A stretch of DNA of 64,000 bases, taken from positions 1,155,893 to 1,219,892 of the forward strand of contig CAUYUJ010006335.1 of the NCBI GenBank assembly GCA_963575745.1. The letters are read 5' to 3'. The translations under genes were made by a program, and so were the position numbers. Below the pieces are notes generated by a model. It saw only the letters and a list, made by a program, of their open reading frames with translations, was not told the DNA's origin and did no database searches. Each line of letters starts with the position of its first letter. The stretch's first letter is position 1. Positions 40,880-49,902 of the stretch are shown here, piece after piece. Source of the DNA: Prorocentrum cordatum. Its lineage: Eukaryota > Sar > Dinophyceae > Prorocentrales > Prorocentraceae.

Positions 40880-42340
40880 GGATCCATCTTAGAGGAGCTC
40901 GATCCAGGAAGGGGGGAACACCAGATTAGCCCTCCCCTCTCCCCCCAAAGATGCCCAAATGGATTTCAAACTTACATAACTCAACGATTTGTACCTTGTC
41001 GCCGAGGCTTTTTGGACGCTCCAACGGGTCGCGAAGCCCGCCGTCCAGGTCAAGGTTTGGGAGTAAGGGAACGCTCTAAACCACTCACGCCCTAAAGGGC
41101 TGTTGGGATTCACTGAGTTTGTTTGACGTTGGAGTTTTCGGCAATGAGTAGCGCGCGCACGCGCGATGCATCACGTAAGCCGGCCCACTTCGCGCGGACC
41201 CATGTGCGGCGGGCACCTGCCTCTGGGTTGGTGCAGACACCAGTGAGTTAACTTGCTTCATAAAACCTCGAGCATGTCTGAGCTGTTTTGTGAATCTGGA
41301 TCGCGCACTGGCAGGCGGTTGATCTTTCGTTCTGCGATGACTGTCTCACAAGATATCTCCGCGTCACGAGATTGACGAAATTGTTGGCAGATTCGCACGG
41401 ACTGACTCTGAGAGGAGGGGTGGTTTTGAATTCCTCAGTCTGAGAACCCCTTTGGAACACCTGGTGTTGAGGCTCGGTCGGGAAGTCCCGTACGTTTGTT
41501 GCTGTCAGGCAGGTGGGGTTGCCTCCAGCGCTCGTCTCACCCAGGCCTGCTGGGCCACAACTGACTTGCTACATTCAAAGCACTTGGGGATGGAATCGGG
41601 TGTGACAAGCGCAAGGAGCAGTCTCCTACCCTGGATGCACCCCACGTAGGAGACAGTTTTCGTTCAACCCATGGCGATAGCAGGCGTGTCCGGTGGGTGG
41701 GGGGAGGAGGGGGGGAGGCTGGTCACGTCACGATTCGCGCCGGCGCCGTCTAGAAATGCTTCGGGAAGGCTAATTCCCACACGGCACCAGCGCGAATAGT
41801 GATGTGACCAGGGGAGGGAGGGGGGTGTCGGGGCCAGTCACGGGCGTTATCGCGAATCATAGAACATGTGTTGCATCTCACCACGTAGCTTGCACCACAT
41901 CGCTTGGACCACGTAGCCCACACATCCACGGTGCAATAACTTGCTGTTTGGGGTCCACGCTGGCTAACATGTTTTCAGAAGGGATCGTGGCCTCGGGAGC
42001 GCGGATCAATCTTTTTTCGGCGAGGAATTCGGGGGACGGTGCAAGCGATTAAGCGTGGTGATCGAGCAGGGTTGTCATTAGAAGACTTACAGACACCCTG
42101 CGAGACAGCCCTTTTACATCTCACACGCCTCAACGTGCCACGGAGCACGGCGATGTTCAGAACTGAGGTATCGAAGTGGCACGAGAAAGGTCAACTCAGC
42201 GCCTAGCAGCATTGTGGCAGATTAGCCGAGAGATACCAACATGACGGTCAGTAGCCTTTTGTGCTCAAACCAGTTGGCAAAGATATTGGCGACGGAATTC
42301 TGCAAAGCCTTACGCGGGATCCCAAAGCGCTTGTGGGGCA
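40880..42340. other. upstream region of gene copy 1, no other gene seen
   Basis: Nearly identical to 61556-63011. It includes TCACGCCCTAAAGGGCTGTT, GATGCATCACGTAAGCC, an inverted pair GGTCACGTCACGATTCGCGC (41730) and GCGCGAATAGTGATGTGACC (41791), and the 40-base stretch immediately before the ATG. Conservation between copies includes noncoding DNA, so it does not point to a specific control site. Confidence 0.5.
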
Positions 42341-43219
42341 ATGGCTCCGATTAGTCGTGTCGCTGCCTTCTTAGCGCTCGTTGTGACGGTCAACGCCGAC
42401 TTTCCTTGTGGTGATTATGACCTGTCGCCCGCAGCAGGCAACCCCGTGTGCGGTGTGGATCAATCAGCTTGTGACGAGACAATCTGTTGCGCAGCAGGGA
42501 CGAGCGCCCCGACCTCTGCACCGACGCCCATGCCTCCGACCGATGCGCCGACGCCGATGCCTCCGACCTATGCGCCGACGCCGGCGCCTCCGACCTACGC
42601 ACCGACGCCGGCGCCTCCGACCTACGCACCGACGCCCGCGCCGACGGCTGCGACGGCTGCGCCGACTCCGGCGCCTCCGACCTACGCGCCGACGCCGGCG
42701 CCGACGGCCGCGCCGGGGACGCCAGCGCCGACGGCCGCGCCAACGGCCGCGCCGACGGCAGTGCCGACGGCCGCTCCGACGGCCGCGCCGACGGCCGCGC
42801 CGACGCATGCGCCGACGAGTGCACCGACAGCTGCGCCGACGCCGGTGCCGACGGCCGCGCCGACGGCCGCGCCGACGCCGGCGCCGACGGCCGCGCCGAC
42901 GCCGATGCCTCCGACCTACGCACCGACCCACGCACCGACGGCCGCGCCGACGCCGATGCCTCCGACCTACGCGCCGACGCCGGCGCCTCCGACCTACGCA
43001 CCGACGCCCGCGCCGACGGCTGCGCCGACCCACGCACCGACGGCAATGCCGACGGCCGCACCGACGCCGATGCCTCCAACGAACGCGCCGACGCCGGCGC
43101 CGACTAGCGCCTTCACGTGTGATGACTACGACAACCTACCCGCCGCGAGCTTCGGGAAGCGCGACGTCGTCGGCGCCGCCTCTGCCATCATGTGCGTCCT
43201 CGCCGCAGCGTGGGCCTGA
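42341..43219 (+). CDS. secreted Pro/Thr/Ala-repeat cell-surface protein, copy 1 (292 aa)
   Basis: ATG 42341. Residues 1-19 (MAPISRVAAFLALVVTVNA) are a typical signal peptide, likely cut before DFPCGDY. A short Cys-rich domain follows (CGDYDLSPAAGNPVCGVDQS, then ACDETICCAAG; six Cys). Residues ~55-262 are repeats of APTxAPT and PPTYAPTPA, Thr/Pro-rich and a probable target for O-glycosylation. TCDDYDNLPAASFGKRDVVG and a hydrophobic end (AASAIMCVLAAAWA) suggest a membrane or GPI anchor. It resembles mucin-like or wall proteins in build; no enzyme domain. The second copy is at 63012. Codon use in the repeat is strongly GCG/ACG-ending, so the antisense frames are also open and should be ignored. 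Confidence 0.75.
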   Translation: MAPISRVAAFLALVVTVNADFPCGDYDLSPAAGNPVCGVDQSACDETICCAAGTSAPTSAPTPMPPTDAPTPMPPTYAPTPAPPTYAPTPAPPTYAPTPAPTAATAAPTPAPPTYAPTPAPTAAPGTPAPTAAPTAAPTAVPTAAPTAAPTAAPTHAPTSAPTAAPTPVPTAAPTAAPTPAPTAAPTPMPPTYAPTHAPTAAPTPMPPTYAPTPAPPTYAPTPAPTAAPTHAPTAMPTAAPTPMPPTNAPTPAPTSAFTCDDYDNLPAASFGKRDVVGAASAIMCVLAAAWA

Positions 43220-45256
43220 GCGCGACCGATGCCGGAGGAGGTCTGACGCACCAGGGGAGGGGGAAGGGGAAGAGAGGGATGGAAAGAGGGGTAGGAGTTG
43301 GAAGACAACATCGTTACCCAGTGGTCCTTGTTTTGGTGCTTTTCCTGCATCTCGTGGCTATCCCATTTCCAGCGCCATGAACACTCCATGCTACACACGC
43401 TTCTTGCGACTAATACTTTGTCTGTCTTAATCAACTCAGTAAGACGTGTCTGGGCCTGCGACTCGTCAAAGACGGGCATGCAAGTCTACAGATGGGTCGT
43501 TGCGGCAGGCCGGTGCACGGACTTCTCGCCGCAGGGCTCCGGGGACCTTCGTACATTTTGGGGCCTGTCCTTCAGGTACTCCTCGCCTTGACAGGCAGCG
43601 GCCGAATATCGGCCTCGCTGCTGGGACACAGCTTTGGCACGGCATTGCCCCTCGTGCGTCAGTCAGTCCCTCGCCACCGGCGTCGCGGAGGGCTTGGCAA
43701 AGCTGCACAAGCGGGGCCAGACGAACTGTGTGTACTTCGGGCCAATTGATGAATGATATCACCGCTACCATTGGTCTCAAGCTCCCGCCCGAGCCACCCG
43801 GTTTTCGAGGTACGGGGTATGCCGCAGACTTCTGCAATTCGAATTTTCGCGCACAGTTGAGCTCGCTCATCTTTCGTTTGAGGGGCGAATATCAGGGCCC
43901 ATCTCGCAACATAATGTTGTCTTTCTCCACGAGGCAAACATAGCATTCTCATGGCCAAATTGGGATGCGAGAGCCCAGGCAGTGCTAGAACCTGAGCGCT
44001 AGTTAGTGATATCAACATGACGACTGTTGCTTCGCTCCCAGGATCGAGCTTTGGTGTGTGTGTTTGTGTGTGTGTGTGTGTTCGCACATCGGTCATGAGT
44101 TATGTTTGGGGCCTCTTGTAGAGCCGTGACAACCTGGTGTAATACTTTCTGGGCTCGGGGGCATTTCGGGAGCTTCCTTCCTCCGTGAGGTCTCTTGGAG
44201 GCCTCACGGACTGGGCGGCATCTTGGGAGTTGCCTGGGCGGCAGGCTGCTTTTCTGGGGCTTCGTGGATGTCGCCTGGGGGAGGGCCCCACGTGTCATTC
44301 CGCCTTCCCCATGTTGTGGCCATCGTGGGCCCATCTTGCCCCTTGGAGAACTTCTCTGGAAGTTTTTTGGGTGCCTCTTGTGCCGTCTCGGGCGAAAGTC
44401 ACGCGATGCACCCCGGGAACGCCCAAAAGCGCCCAACAATTCCGAGGACCTGATGACACTCCATTCAGTTTCTCGCGGCAAGGTGGCGTGCATAAATACA
44501 GAGGAGTACGAATCTTCGTTTGATCCTGCGGGCTCAGATTGCTTGGAGCCGACTTGGAACACTCTGTAAGGTTTACCTAGTTTCGATCGTTGATCAGAGC
44601 ATGTGGCTACTGCTTCCATCAGAGCTCGATGCACTTGCTTACATTTCAGCAAGGTGTTGGTATCAACCGAATCGCGTTGAACTGTAATCGATAGCTCTTT
44701 GGGCGCACCATCACACTGACATTCAAATCACCGAACCCCATCATCCTCCGAACCTCCACTGTCCGCTGATAGCACAACGCTCTATTCTAGACGCTTCGCG
44801 TAATCACACCAGTGTTAGTTCTGCTCGTAGCCCCAGCCGACTTGCGACGCCGCTGGTGCCTTCGCCTGCGGTTGCGACAACAGAATCACACCAGCCCATC
44901 CAGAGACAATGCCAGGTCGAGTTACCCTGACCAGGGATGTGGATGAGCATGCAGTGGACTAGCGGGCTGGGGAAGTCGTCATGGAGGAGTTGGAAGAGGA
45001 CGAGGAGGGGAAGGGGGAGGGGAGGAGGGAGGAGGGAGGAGAGGAGGAAGGCGAGCATAATGCCCAGAGGCCTCTTGGATGCCTCTCGGAGTCTCTTGAG
45101 AGCTTCCTGTTGAGTCTTGGGGGCCTCTTGGCGGTCCTGGGGGGCTCTTGAAGTGTCTGGGGTTTGGGAGCCACTTGGGAACCTCTTGGGGATCTCTTTG
45201 CGTATCCTGGGCGCCTCTTGGGGCTCTCTCGGGGCACTCTTGGGTGCCTTGGGGGC
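43220..45256. other. intergenic DNA: downstream of gene copy 1 and start of tandem copy 2
   Basis: No gene supported. 43765 onward repeats 39085 onward with ~10% change; the (TG)n run is shorter (44052-44083). 45060-45256 is the CTTGGG tract that also lies at 40680-40880. Confidence 0.6.
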
Positions 45257-45261
45257 CATTT
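45257..45261. repeat. target-site duplication, left (CATTT)
   Basis: CATTT precedes the left LTR and follows the right LTR (61551-61555). The empty site in copy 1 has a single CATTT (GGGGGC-CATTT-TGGATCC). Confidence 0.95.
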
Positions 45262-45546
45262 ACTTTAAACGGAGAAGGTTAAAGGCGAGGTATAAATCGA
45301 GCATGTACCGCTGCCGTGCCTGGCTCAAGCCGGGCCCGGCCAAATATATGACTGTGCCTCACCGAGGCGCACGACTGGTATCTGAGATCGGAAAATACCT
45401 TTTCCATTGAAGATGCCTCTTCTATCCTTTACTCCAGATCCCATGCTTCGTCTCGCTCTCTTGCTCATGCGATATGAGCCAAAGCCTGGGATATGGCAAC
45501 GCTTGAAGCGTAACACATACCTAAGCTTACCAGCATGTTTTCGACT
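45262..45546 (+). repeat. left LTR (285 bp)
   Basis: Begins ACTTTAAACGGAGAAGG and ends CATGTTTTCGACT; boundaries are set by comparison with the right LTR and the target duplication. It does not begin TG or end CA. It holds a TATAAAT word at 45291 and the ORF1 start codon at 45413. Confidence 0.95.
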
Positions 45547-48500
45547 TGGTAGCGGAGCTGGCTACACTCTCGTGTGGCTGGCTCTCGCTCTGATTCCTGT
45601 AATCCACGGCACAACTTGGTGGACTACTACTACGGTGGAATACCATGTTGCGCCGGCTCTGCGAGGAGCGGAGCCAGTCCGCGATCGAGCTAGCGGGGCA
45701 ACCCGCGAACTCGAGACGCTCTCTCCTACTTCACTGCGCTACTTCACTCTCGACTTCCACCAGCTGCCAATCGGCAACTCGATCGAGAACGTGGTCACCC
45801 TGCGGGGCTACCCGCAGCGGGGCCACCTGCATCCCGTGCCAGTCAGGCGCCTCACGGCTACTACGCCAGAGCCTGACAAACCACAGCCTAAACCAATCAC
45901 CGAAGCCGAAATGCACATGCACTGGATTAAGATAACTATCTTCGGCATTCTGTGGGTAATAATGGGATGTGCTGTGGGATACATGCGGCAGGGGATGGAC
46001 GACACGCGTACTACTGGCCCTTCATGGGACCCTGCCGGTACTACGCCTTTTCGCGAATACGTTCGCGAAGTACATGCATGGATAAACGTAACGAGCGGCA
46101 ATATGACGCCACCACAACAAGCTGCAGCACTACAACGAGGCCTTCAAGGTCTTGCTCGTCGTATCGCCATGCAGGTCCCCTCCCAGATCATCAACTATGG
46201 TGTAACTGTCAATGGACAGCCAACGGATGCAGTCACATATATACTGTACCTACTGAGCACCAAATTTGAAAATCTGGAAGATGAGCGCCAGCTCAACTCT
46301 GGCACTGCCCTTATCGACTTTCGCGTCGAAAGGGGCGAGCGAATCGACTCAGTGTTAGCTCGATTCGAGATGGCCCGTGACGAGGCTAACTCTGTTGGCT
46401 TTGTCATCCCCAACTTTCAGATCCTAACGCTGATTCTTTTCAGAGCGTTAGGCGTTGGCGCGTCACGAGCCCAACACCTGCTGGAGCCTTTTAATCATCA
46501 GATGCCCAGAACACAAGCAGACTATGACAGGCTGCTGACCAGGATGAGGAACTACGGACATGTTGCCGAGCGCTCTCCTGGCAACATTGCGGGTATCTTC
46601 ACAGGGCACCACTCACATGCAGGTGTCTACGCCACGACTGCGGGGTCACCCGCTGGTCCTGGCGAGCCAAGTCCCTGGGCTGACCCAGCCGATATGCCCA
46701 ACGAGGCCACTGCCTTCTTAGGGCAGACCGGCCAGGCATCGGCAGAGGCAGCTGAGGCGAACGCCTGGTCGAACTACTCGCCAGGCGCCGCCTACACTGC
46801 AAGCCCGCCCTCGGGCACAACCCTCTGGGGCCAAGCGGAGTCATCCGCTCAAGGGTCTCAGCCACCCTCACCGTTTGAATCTGGCACTGACACAGACACC
46901 TCATCTGACGATGAGCACAATGGCATAGTCTCTGCTGGTAATGACTATCCAGCGGATGACACTCACCTTTCTGAACAACAAAGAGCGGAAGCCGCTTTTA
47001 TGGCTTATCGCAAATCAAAACGCCGTTGGAGGCGCTTTATGAAGAAACCAGTCAGAAAAGTGAGACGTGCAGTACGCCGACATTTCAAACGATATGGAAA
47101 GGGTCGTGGCAAAGGGGGTCGCAGACGCCGTATGCATGGTAGGGGTATTACTGCTTTCCTCACGTCCTTAACTGATATAGTCTTTGAAGAAGTTCTTATC
47201 GGAGGCAAAGGTCGGGGTCACAGGCGGACCTCCGGTAAGGGAAAAGGGCGGAGGGGCAACCCTAGGGACGCTTCTGGCAATACTATGAAGTGTCATACAT
47301 GCGGCAGCACAGAGCACTTGCGCGATCAATGCCCGAAAGGGAAAGGAAAGGGATCCGTACATTTGGCTCAAAATTCTTTTATGGATGACATAGACTACAT
47401 TGACTACGAGTTTTACGTCAATCCAGAAGCGGCTCCCGCCGCGGGCTCCTCCACGTACTACGTGATGGCCCGCTACGCTGAAGTGACCGTAGCCCTGGAA
47501 GACTACGCAGTGACCCTCTTCGACGAGTTCCACGGCTGGGACGAAGTCGACGAGGTCGCGTTCAATGCTTGGTTCGGTCTTCCAGCGGGGCCACCCGCCG
47601 ACGACGAGATCTCCGAAGCTGAGACCGTCCCGGCGACCGAGGAAGAGCTCACCGCCGCGCTGGCACCGCAGGTGATTGGCATGCCGTTGCTGCCAGATCT
47701 TCCGCGAGCTGGCTCGGAAGCGGGAGACGCTGATGACGAAATGCGGGGCCATCCCGCGTATTCTGACTCCGAAGAGGCCGAAGAGGACTATAAGGACATG
47801 CTCCAAGAGCAGGTCGCAGAAGCAATCCGGCTCCTGAGTGCGCCAGCACATCAGCAGATAACCATGAACGACCTGCTGTCGCGCCCAGGGGCCGCACGGC
47901 TGCGTCCATACCTGGATTCGGACATGTCGGCACCTCAGATGCTGACAGCACTCCAGGCTCTAGCGGGGTCACCCGCCGAAGTGACGCCAGCCGCAGCAGC
48001 GGGGCCACCCGCTTGGTCTATGGATGCATTTATGCAGGGCTGCGACCAGATGGACCTCAACGACCTCACGATGGAGCAGCTAAACGACATCGGGTACTTC
48101 CGAAGCCCGTATCAGCACGTATTCATGGTCCAGGACAGCTCAGAGGACTCGGAGGACATGCGCTATGCCAAGAGGGACAGACGACCATCGCCTCCCCGAG
48201 ACTCAGAGCATGACGATCAAAGGCCCATGGAACGTGGTAGTGCGTCAGCGGGGCCAGCCCGCAGGAGGAGCCGTTCAGCTCCCCGACGCCCTACACATGA
48301 TGCATCGGGCTACCCGTGCAGTACGGGGCACTCCGTTGGTGCATCCGCTCAGTACGTGCCGGAGTGGTACATCAATTGGTACCCCGGCTACTCGATGGAC
48401 GTGATCCGCCACTGGTATTCTAAGGAATACTGCACCAAAAGGGACGAAACTGGCATGATAATACGTACCAAGGGTGGCAAGACCAAAACGCCAGAGGCTT

Positions 48501-49873
48501 GGGACAAAAGGGCTAAGAAACAGGAGATCATCAACGATCGCAAGACATACAGAAAACAAGTATGTCAGTGCGAGCCCTTCAAAGGTCACATGCGCAGTTG
48601 TCCAATGGACCGCCCCTCCAGGAGTCCTCATCACGGTGAGACCCCGTGGAATTGGTCTCATGGAGATGACGCTGGCAACGTCCATGATCCTAACAAGGAG
48701 GTCCCTGGAGGAGGAAAGCGCATCACAGAAGCCGATCGCGTCCCTATGACCGAAGAGGTTGCCAACACTGTCAGGGAAAATTGGGTACAGCTTCCCAATG
48801 ACCATCGCCTCAAGGAATGGAACCGCCGATTCCATAAAGAGGCGGGGTCACCCGCAGGATCCAGCAAAGAAGCGGGGTCACCCGCAGACGCGGCGCCAGC
48901 CGCTGGGTCCGCGGACGAAGATTGGATAGCTGTTGCATCTGCTGCCGGGTCCGCCGCCGGCACTGACCACACCGAACTGAATGAAGAATGGGCGGCGGAA
49001 GACGGCTCAGAGAATCCATTCCCTGATGGATGCGCCTGCTGGTACTACAGCTCCTCGGCGCAGAAGTGGTTTTGCACGAGGGTAATTCACCGCCACGAAA
49101 ATGGCAAGTACAAGCTGGCCATAAAAGGTACTGCCGACATCGACCAGATGAGGCAGATCATCCATGATCATGGCCAGCCAGAAGGCCCTCCTAAAGACCC
49201 TCCTGGTCCACAACCAGGCAAGGGCAGCAGACCACCTCCAAGACCTGAAGCCGACTCCTCGTCTTCACCGACTCCTGCGAAGAGGCACCCGTCCAAGAGC
49301 CCCGAAGGCACACAGGGGCGGGCGAAGGCCAGAGGGATCGCCAAGACGGACGACCCTGAGCTGGGAGATCCTCCCGGTCTGTCCGTGACGGAGAGGAGGA
49401 AGGCTTTTGCTGGACCATCGACCCCGATGCCACCGGCGACCCAAGGCGATGTCAAGGACGAAGTTCGCGACAAGCCTAAGGCAGCTTTCCGAGGTGACTG
49501 GACTCCAACTCTGCATCAGCCGCGCCTTGCACCACGACCAGGTTCGGCACGAATGAAAGCACAGCCGAAGCCCGAAGCTGGGATGAGGTCGGTGCGGGCA
49601 GAAGCAGCCGCCAAGGCTAAGGAGGACAAGGGCTCTGCGGGGCCACCCGCTAAAGCGGCGCCAGCTGCGGCAGCGGGGACACCCGCAGAAGGCACTCTCT
49701 CAAGAGAAGAACGCTTCAAAGTCCTCAAAGAATTTGGCGACCGACAGAAACTAGCCGATGATGCAGTGGCTGACCAAGGTCACCCGCACCCTGGCGCGGA
49801 GTCATCCGCTGGAGCTGCCTCGTCAGCCGCAGGCTCTGCGGGCCACCCGTTAAAGCGCCGCCAGCTGCATTAG
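45413..49873 (+). CDS. gag: Copia ORF1: Gag-like protein with zinc knuckle and hydrophobic N-terminus (1486 aa)
   Basis: The first ATG is 45413, inside the left LTR, so about 45 residues are LTR-encoded. Hydrophobic segments at ~50-66 (YTLVWLALALIPVIHG) and ~170-190 (WIKITIFGILWVIMGCAVGY) look like membrane helices, unusual for Gag. A Copia Gag domain spans ~205-400 (FREYVREVHAWINV, ALIDFRVERGERIDSVLARF, RTQADYDRLLTRMRNYGH). A basic stretch (KRRWRRFMKKPVRKVRRAVR) precedes a CCHC knuckle C627-x2-C630-x4-H635-x4-C640. The C-terminal half is acidic or Pro-rich linker with unknown folded patches (YVPEWYINWYPGYSMDVIRH, CACWYYSSSAQKWFCTRVIH). AGPPA/AGSPA peptides are encoded by the DNA hairpin family. 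It ends at TAG 49871-49873; ORF2 starts 29 bases on in another frame. Confidence 0.85.
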   Translation: MPLLSFTPDPMLRLALLLMRYEPKPGIWQRLKRNTYLSLPACFRLGSGAGYTLVWLALALIPVIHGTTWWTTTTVEYHVAPALRGAEPVRDRASGATRELETLSPTSLRYFTLDFHQLPIGNSIENVVTLRGYPQRGHLHPVPVRRLTATTPEPDKPQPKPITEAEMHMHWIKITIFGILWVIMGCAVGYMRQGMDDTRTTGPSWDPAGTTPFREYVREVHAWINVTSGNMTPPQQAAALQRGLQGLARRIAMQVPSQIINYGVTVNGQPTDAVTYILYLLSTKFENLEDERQLNSGTALIDFRVERGERIDSVLARFEMARDEANSVGFVIPNFQILTLILFRALGVGASRAQHLLEPFNHQMPRTQADYDRLLTRMRNYGHVAERSPGNIAGIFTGHHSHAGVYATTAGSPAGPGEPSPWADPADMPNEATAFLGQTGQASAEAAEANAWSNYSPGAAYTASPPSGTTLWGQAESSAQGSQPPSPFESGTDTDTSSDDEHNGIVSAGNDYPADDTHLSEQQRAEAAFMAYRKSKRRWRRFMKKPVRKVRRAVRRHFKRYGKGRGKGGRRRRMHGRGITAFLTSLTDIVFEEVLIGGKGRGHRRTSGKGKGRRGNPRDASGNTMKCHTCGSTEHLRDQCPKGKGKGSVHLAQNSFMDDIDYIDYEFYVNPEAAPAAGSSTYYVMARYAEVTVALEDYAVTLFDEFHGWDEVDEVAFNAWFGLPAGPPADDEISEAETVPATEEELTAALAPQVIGMPLLPDLPRAGSEAGDADDEMRGHPAYSDSEEAEEDYKDMLQEQVAEAIRLLSAPAHQQITMNDLLSRPGAARLRPYLDSDMSAPQMLTALQALAGSPAEVTPAAAAGPPAWSMDAFMQGCDQMDLNDLTMEQLNDIGYFRSPYQHVFMVQDSSEDSEDMRYAKRDRRPSPPRDSEHDDQRPMERGSASAGPARRRSRSAPRRPTHDASGYPCSTGHSVGASAQYVPEWYINWYPGYSMDVIRHWYSKEYCTKRDETGMIIRTKGGKTKTPEAWDKRAKKQEIINDRKTYRKQVCQCEPFKGHMRSCPMDRPSRSPHHGETPWNWSHGDDAGNVHDPNKEVPGGGKRITEADRVPMTEEVANTVRENWVQLPNDHRLKEWNRRFHKEAGSPAGSSKEAGSPADAAPAAGSADEDWIAVASAAGSAAGTDHTELNEEWAAEDGSENPFPDGCACWYYSSSAQKWFCTRVIHRHENGKYKLAIKGTADIDQMRQIIHDHGQPEGPPKDPPGPQPGKGSRPPPRPEADSSSSPTPAKRHPSKSPEGTQGRAKARGIAKTDDPELGDPPGLSVTERRKAFAGPSTPMPPATQGDVKDEVRDKPKAAFRGDWTPTLHQPRLAPRPGSARMKAQPKPEAGMRSVRAEAAAKAKEDKGSAGPPAKAAPAAAAGTPAEGTLSREERFKVLKEFGDRQKLADDAVADQGHPHPGAESSAGAASSAAGSAGHPLKRRQLH
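45547..45561 (+). other. primer-binding site (initiator-Met tRNA type)
   Basis: TGGTAGCGGAGCTGG starts directly after the LTR. TGGTA plus AGCGGAGC is the complement expected of a tRNA ending ..GCTCCGCTACCA; initiator Met tRNAs of several eukaryotes end in GCTACCA, and many Copia elements use this primer. Confidence 0.7.
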
Positions 49874-49902
49874 CGGGGCCACCCGCGCGCTGGCAGCCAG
49901 TA

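Larger units (their letters stand above)
39085..43764 (+). repeat. tandem unit, copy 1 (intact, no retrotransposon)
   Basis: The segment matches 43765 onwards in order and orientation: CATGGCCAAATTGGGAT, GAGCGCTAGTTAGTGATATC, a (TG)n run (39390-39488), GTTATGTTTGGGGCCTCTTG, CGCCCAAAAGCGCCCAACAA, a CTTGGG tract (40680-40880), TGGATCCATCTTAGAGGAGC (40876) and the gene at 42341. It contains ~290 bp (about 40160-40430) that copy 2 lacks, bounded by AATCACACCAG. Confidence 0.85.

Noticed and set aside
42390-43079. Antisense and alternate frames of the Pro/Thr/Ala gene (Arg-rich or Ser-rich proteins)
   Set aside because: The GCG-ACG repeat leaves all frames open; only the plus frame at 42341 has a signal peptide, Cys domain and anchor, and it is kept in both copies.
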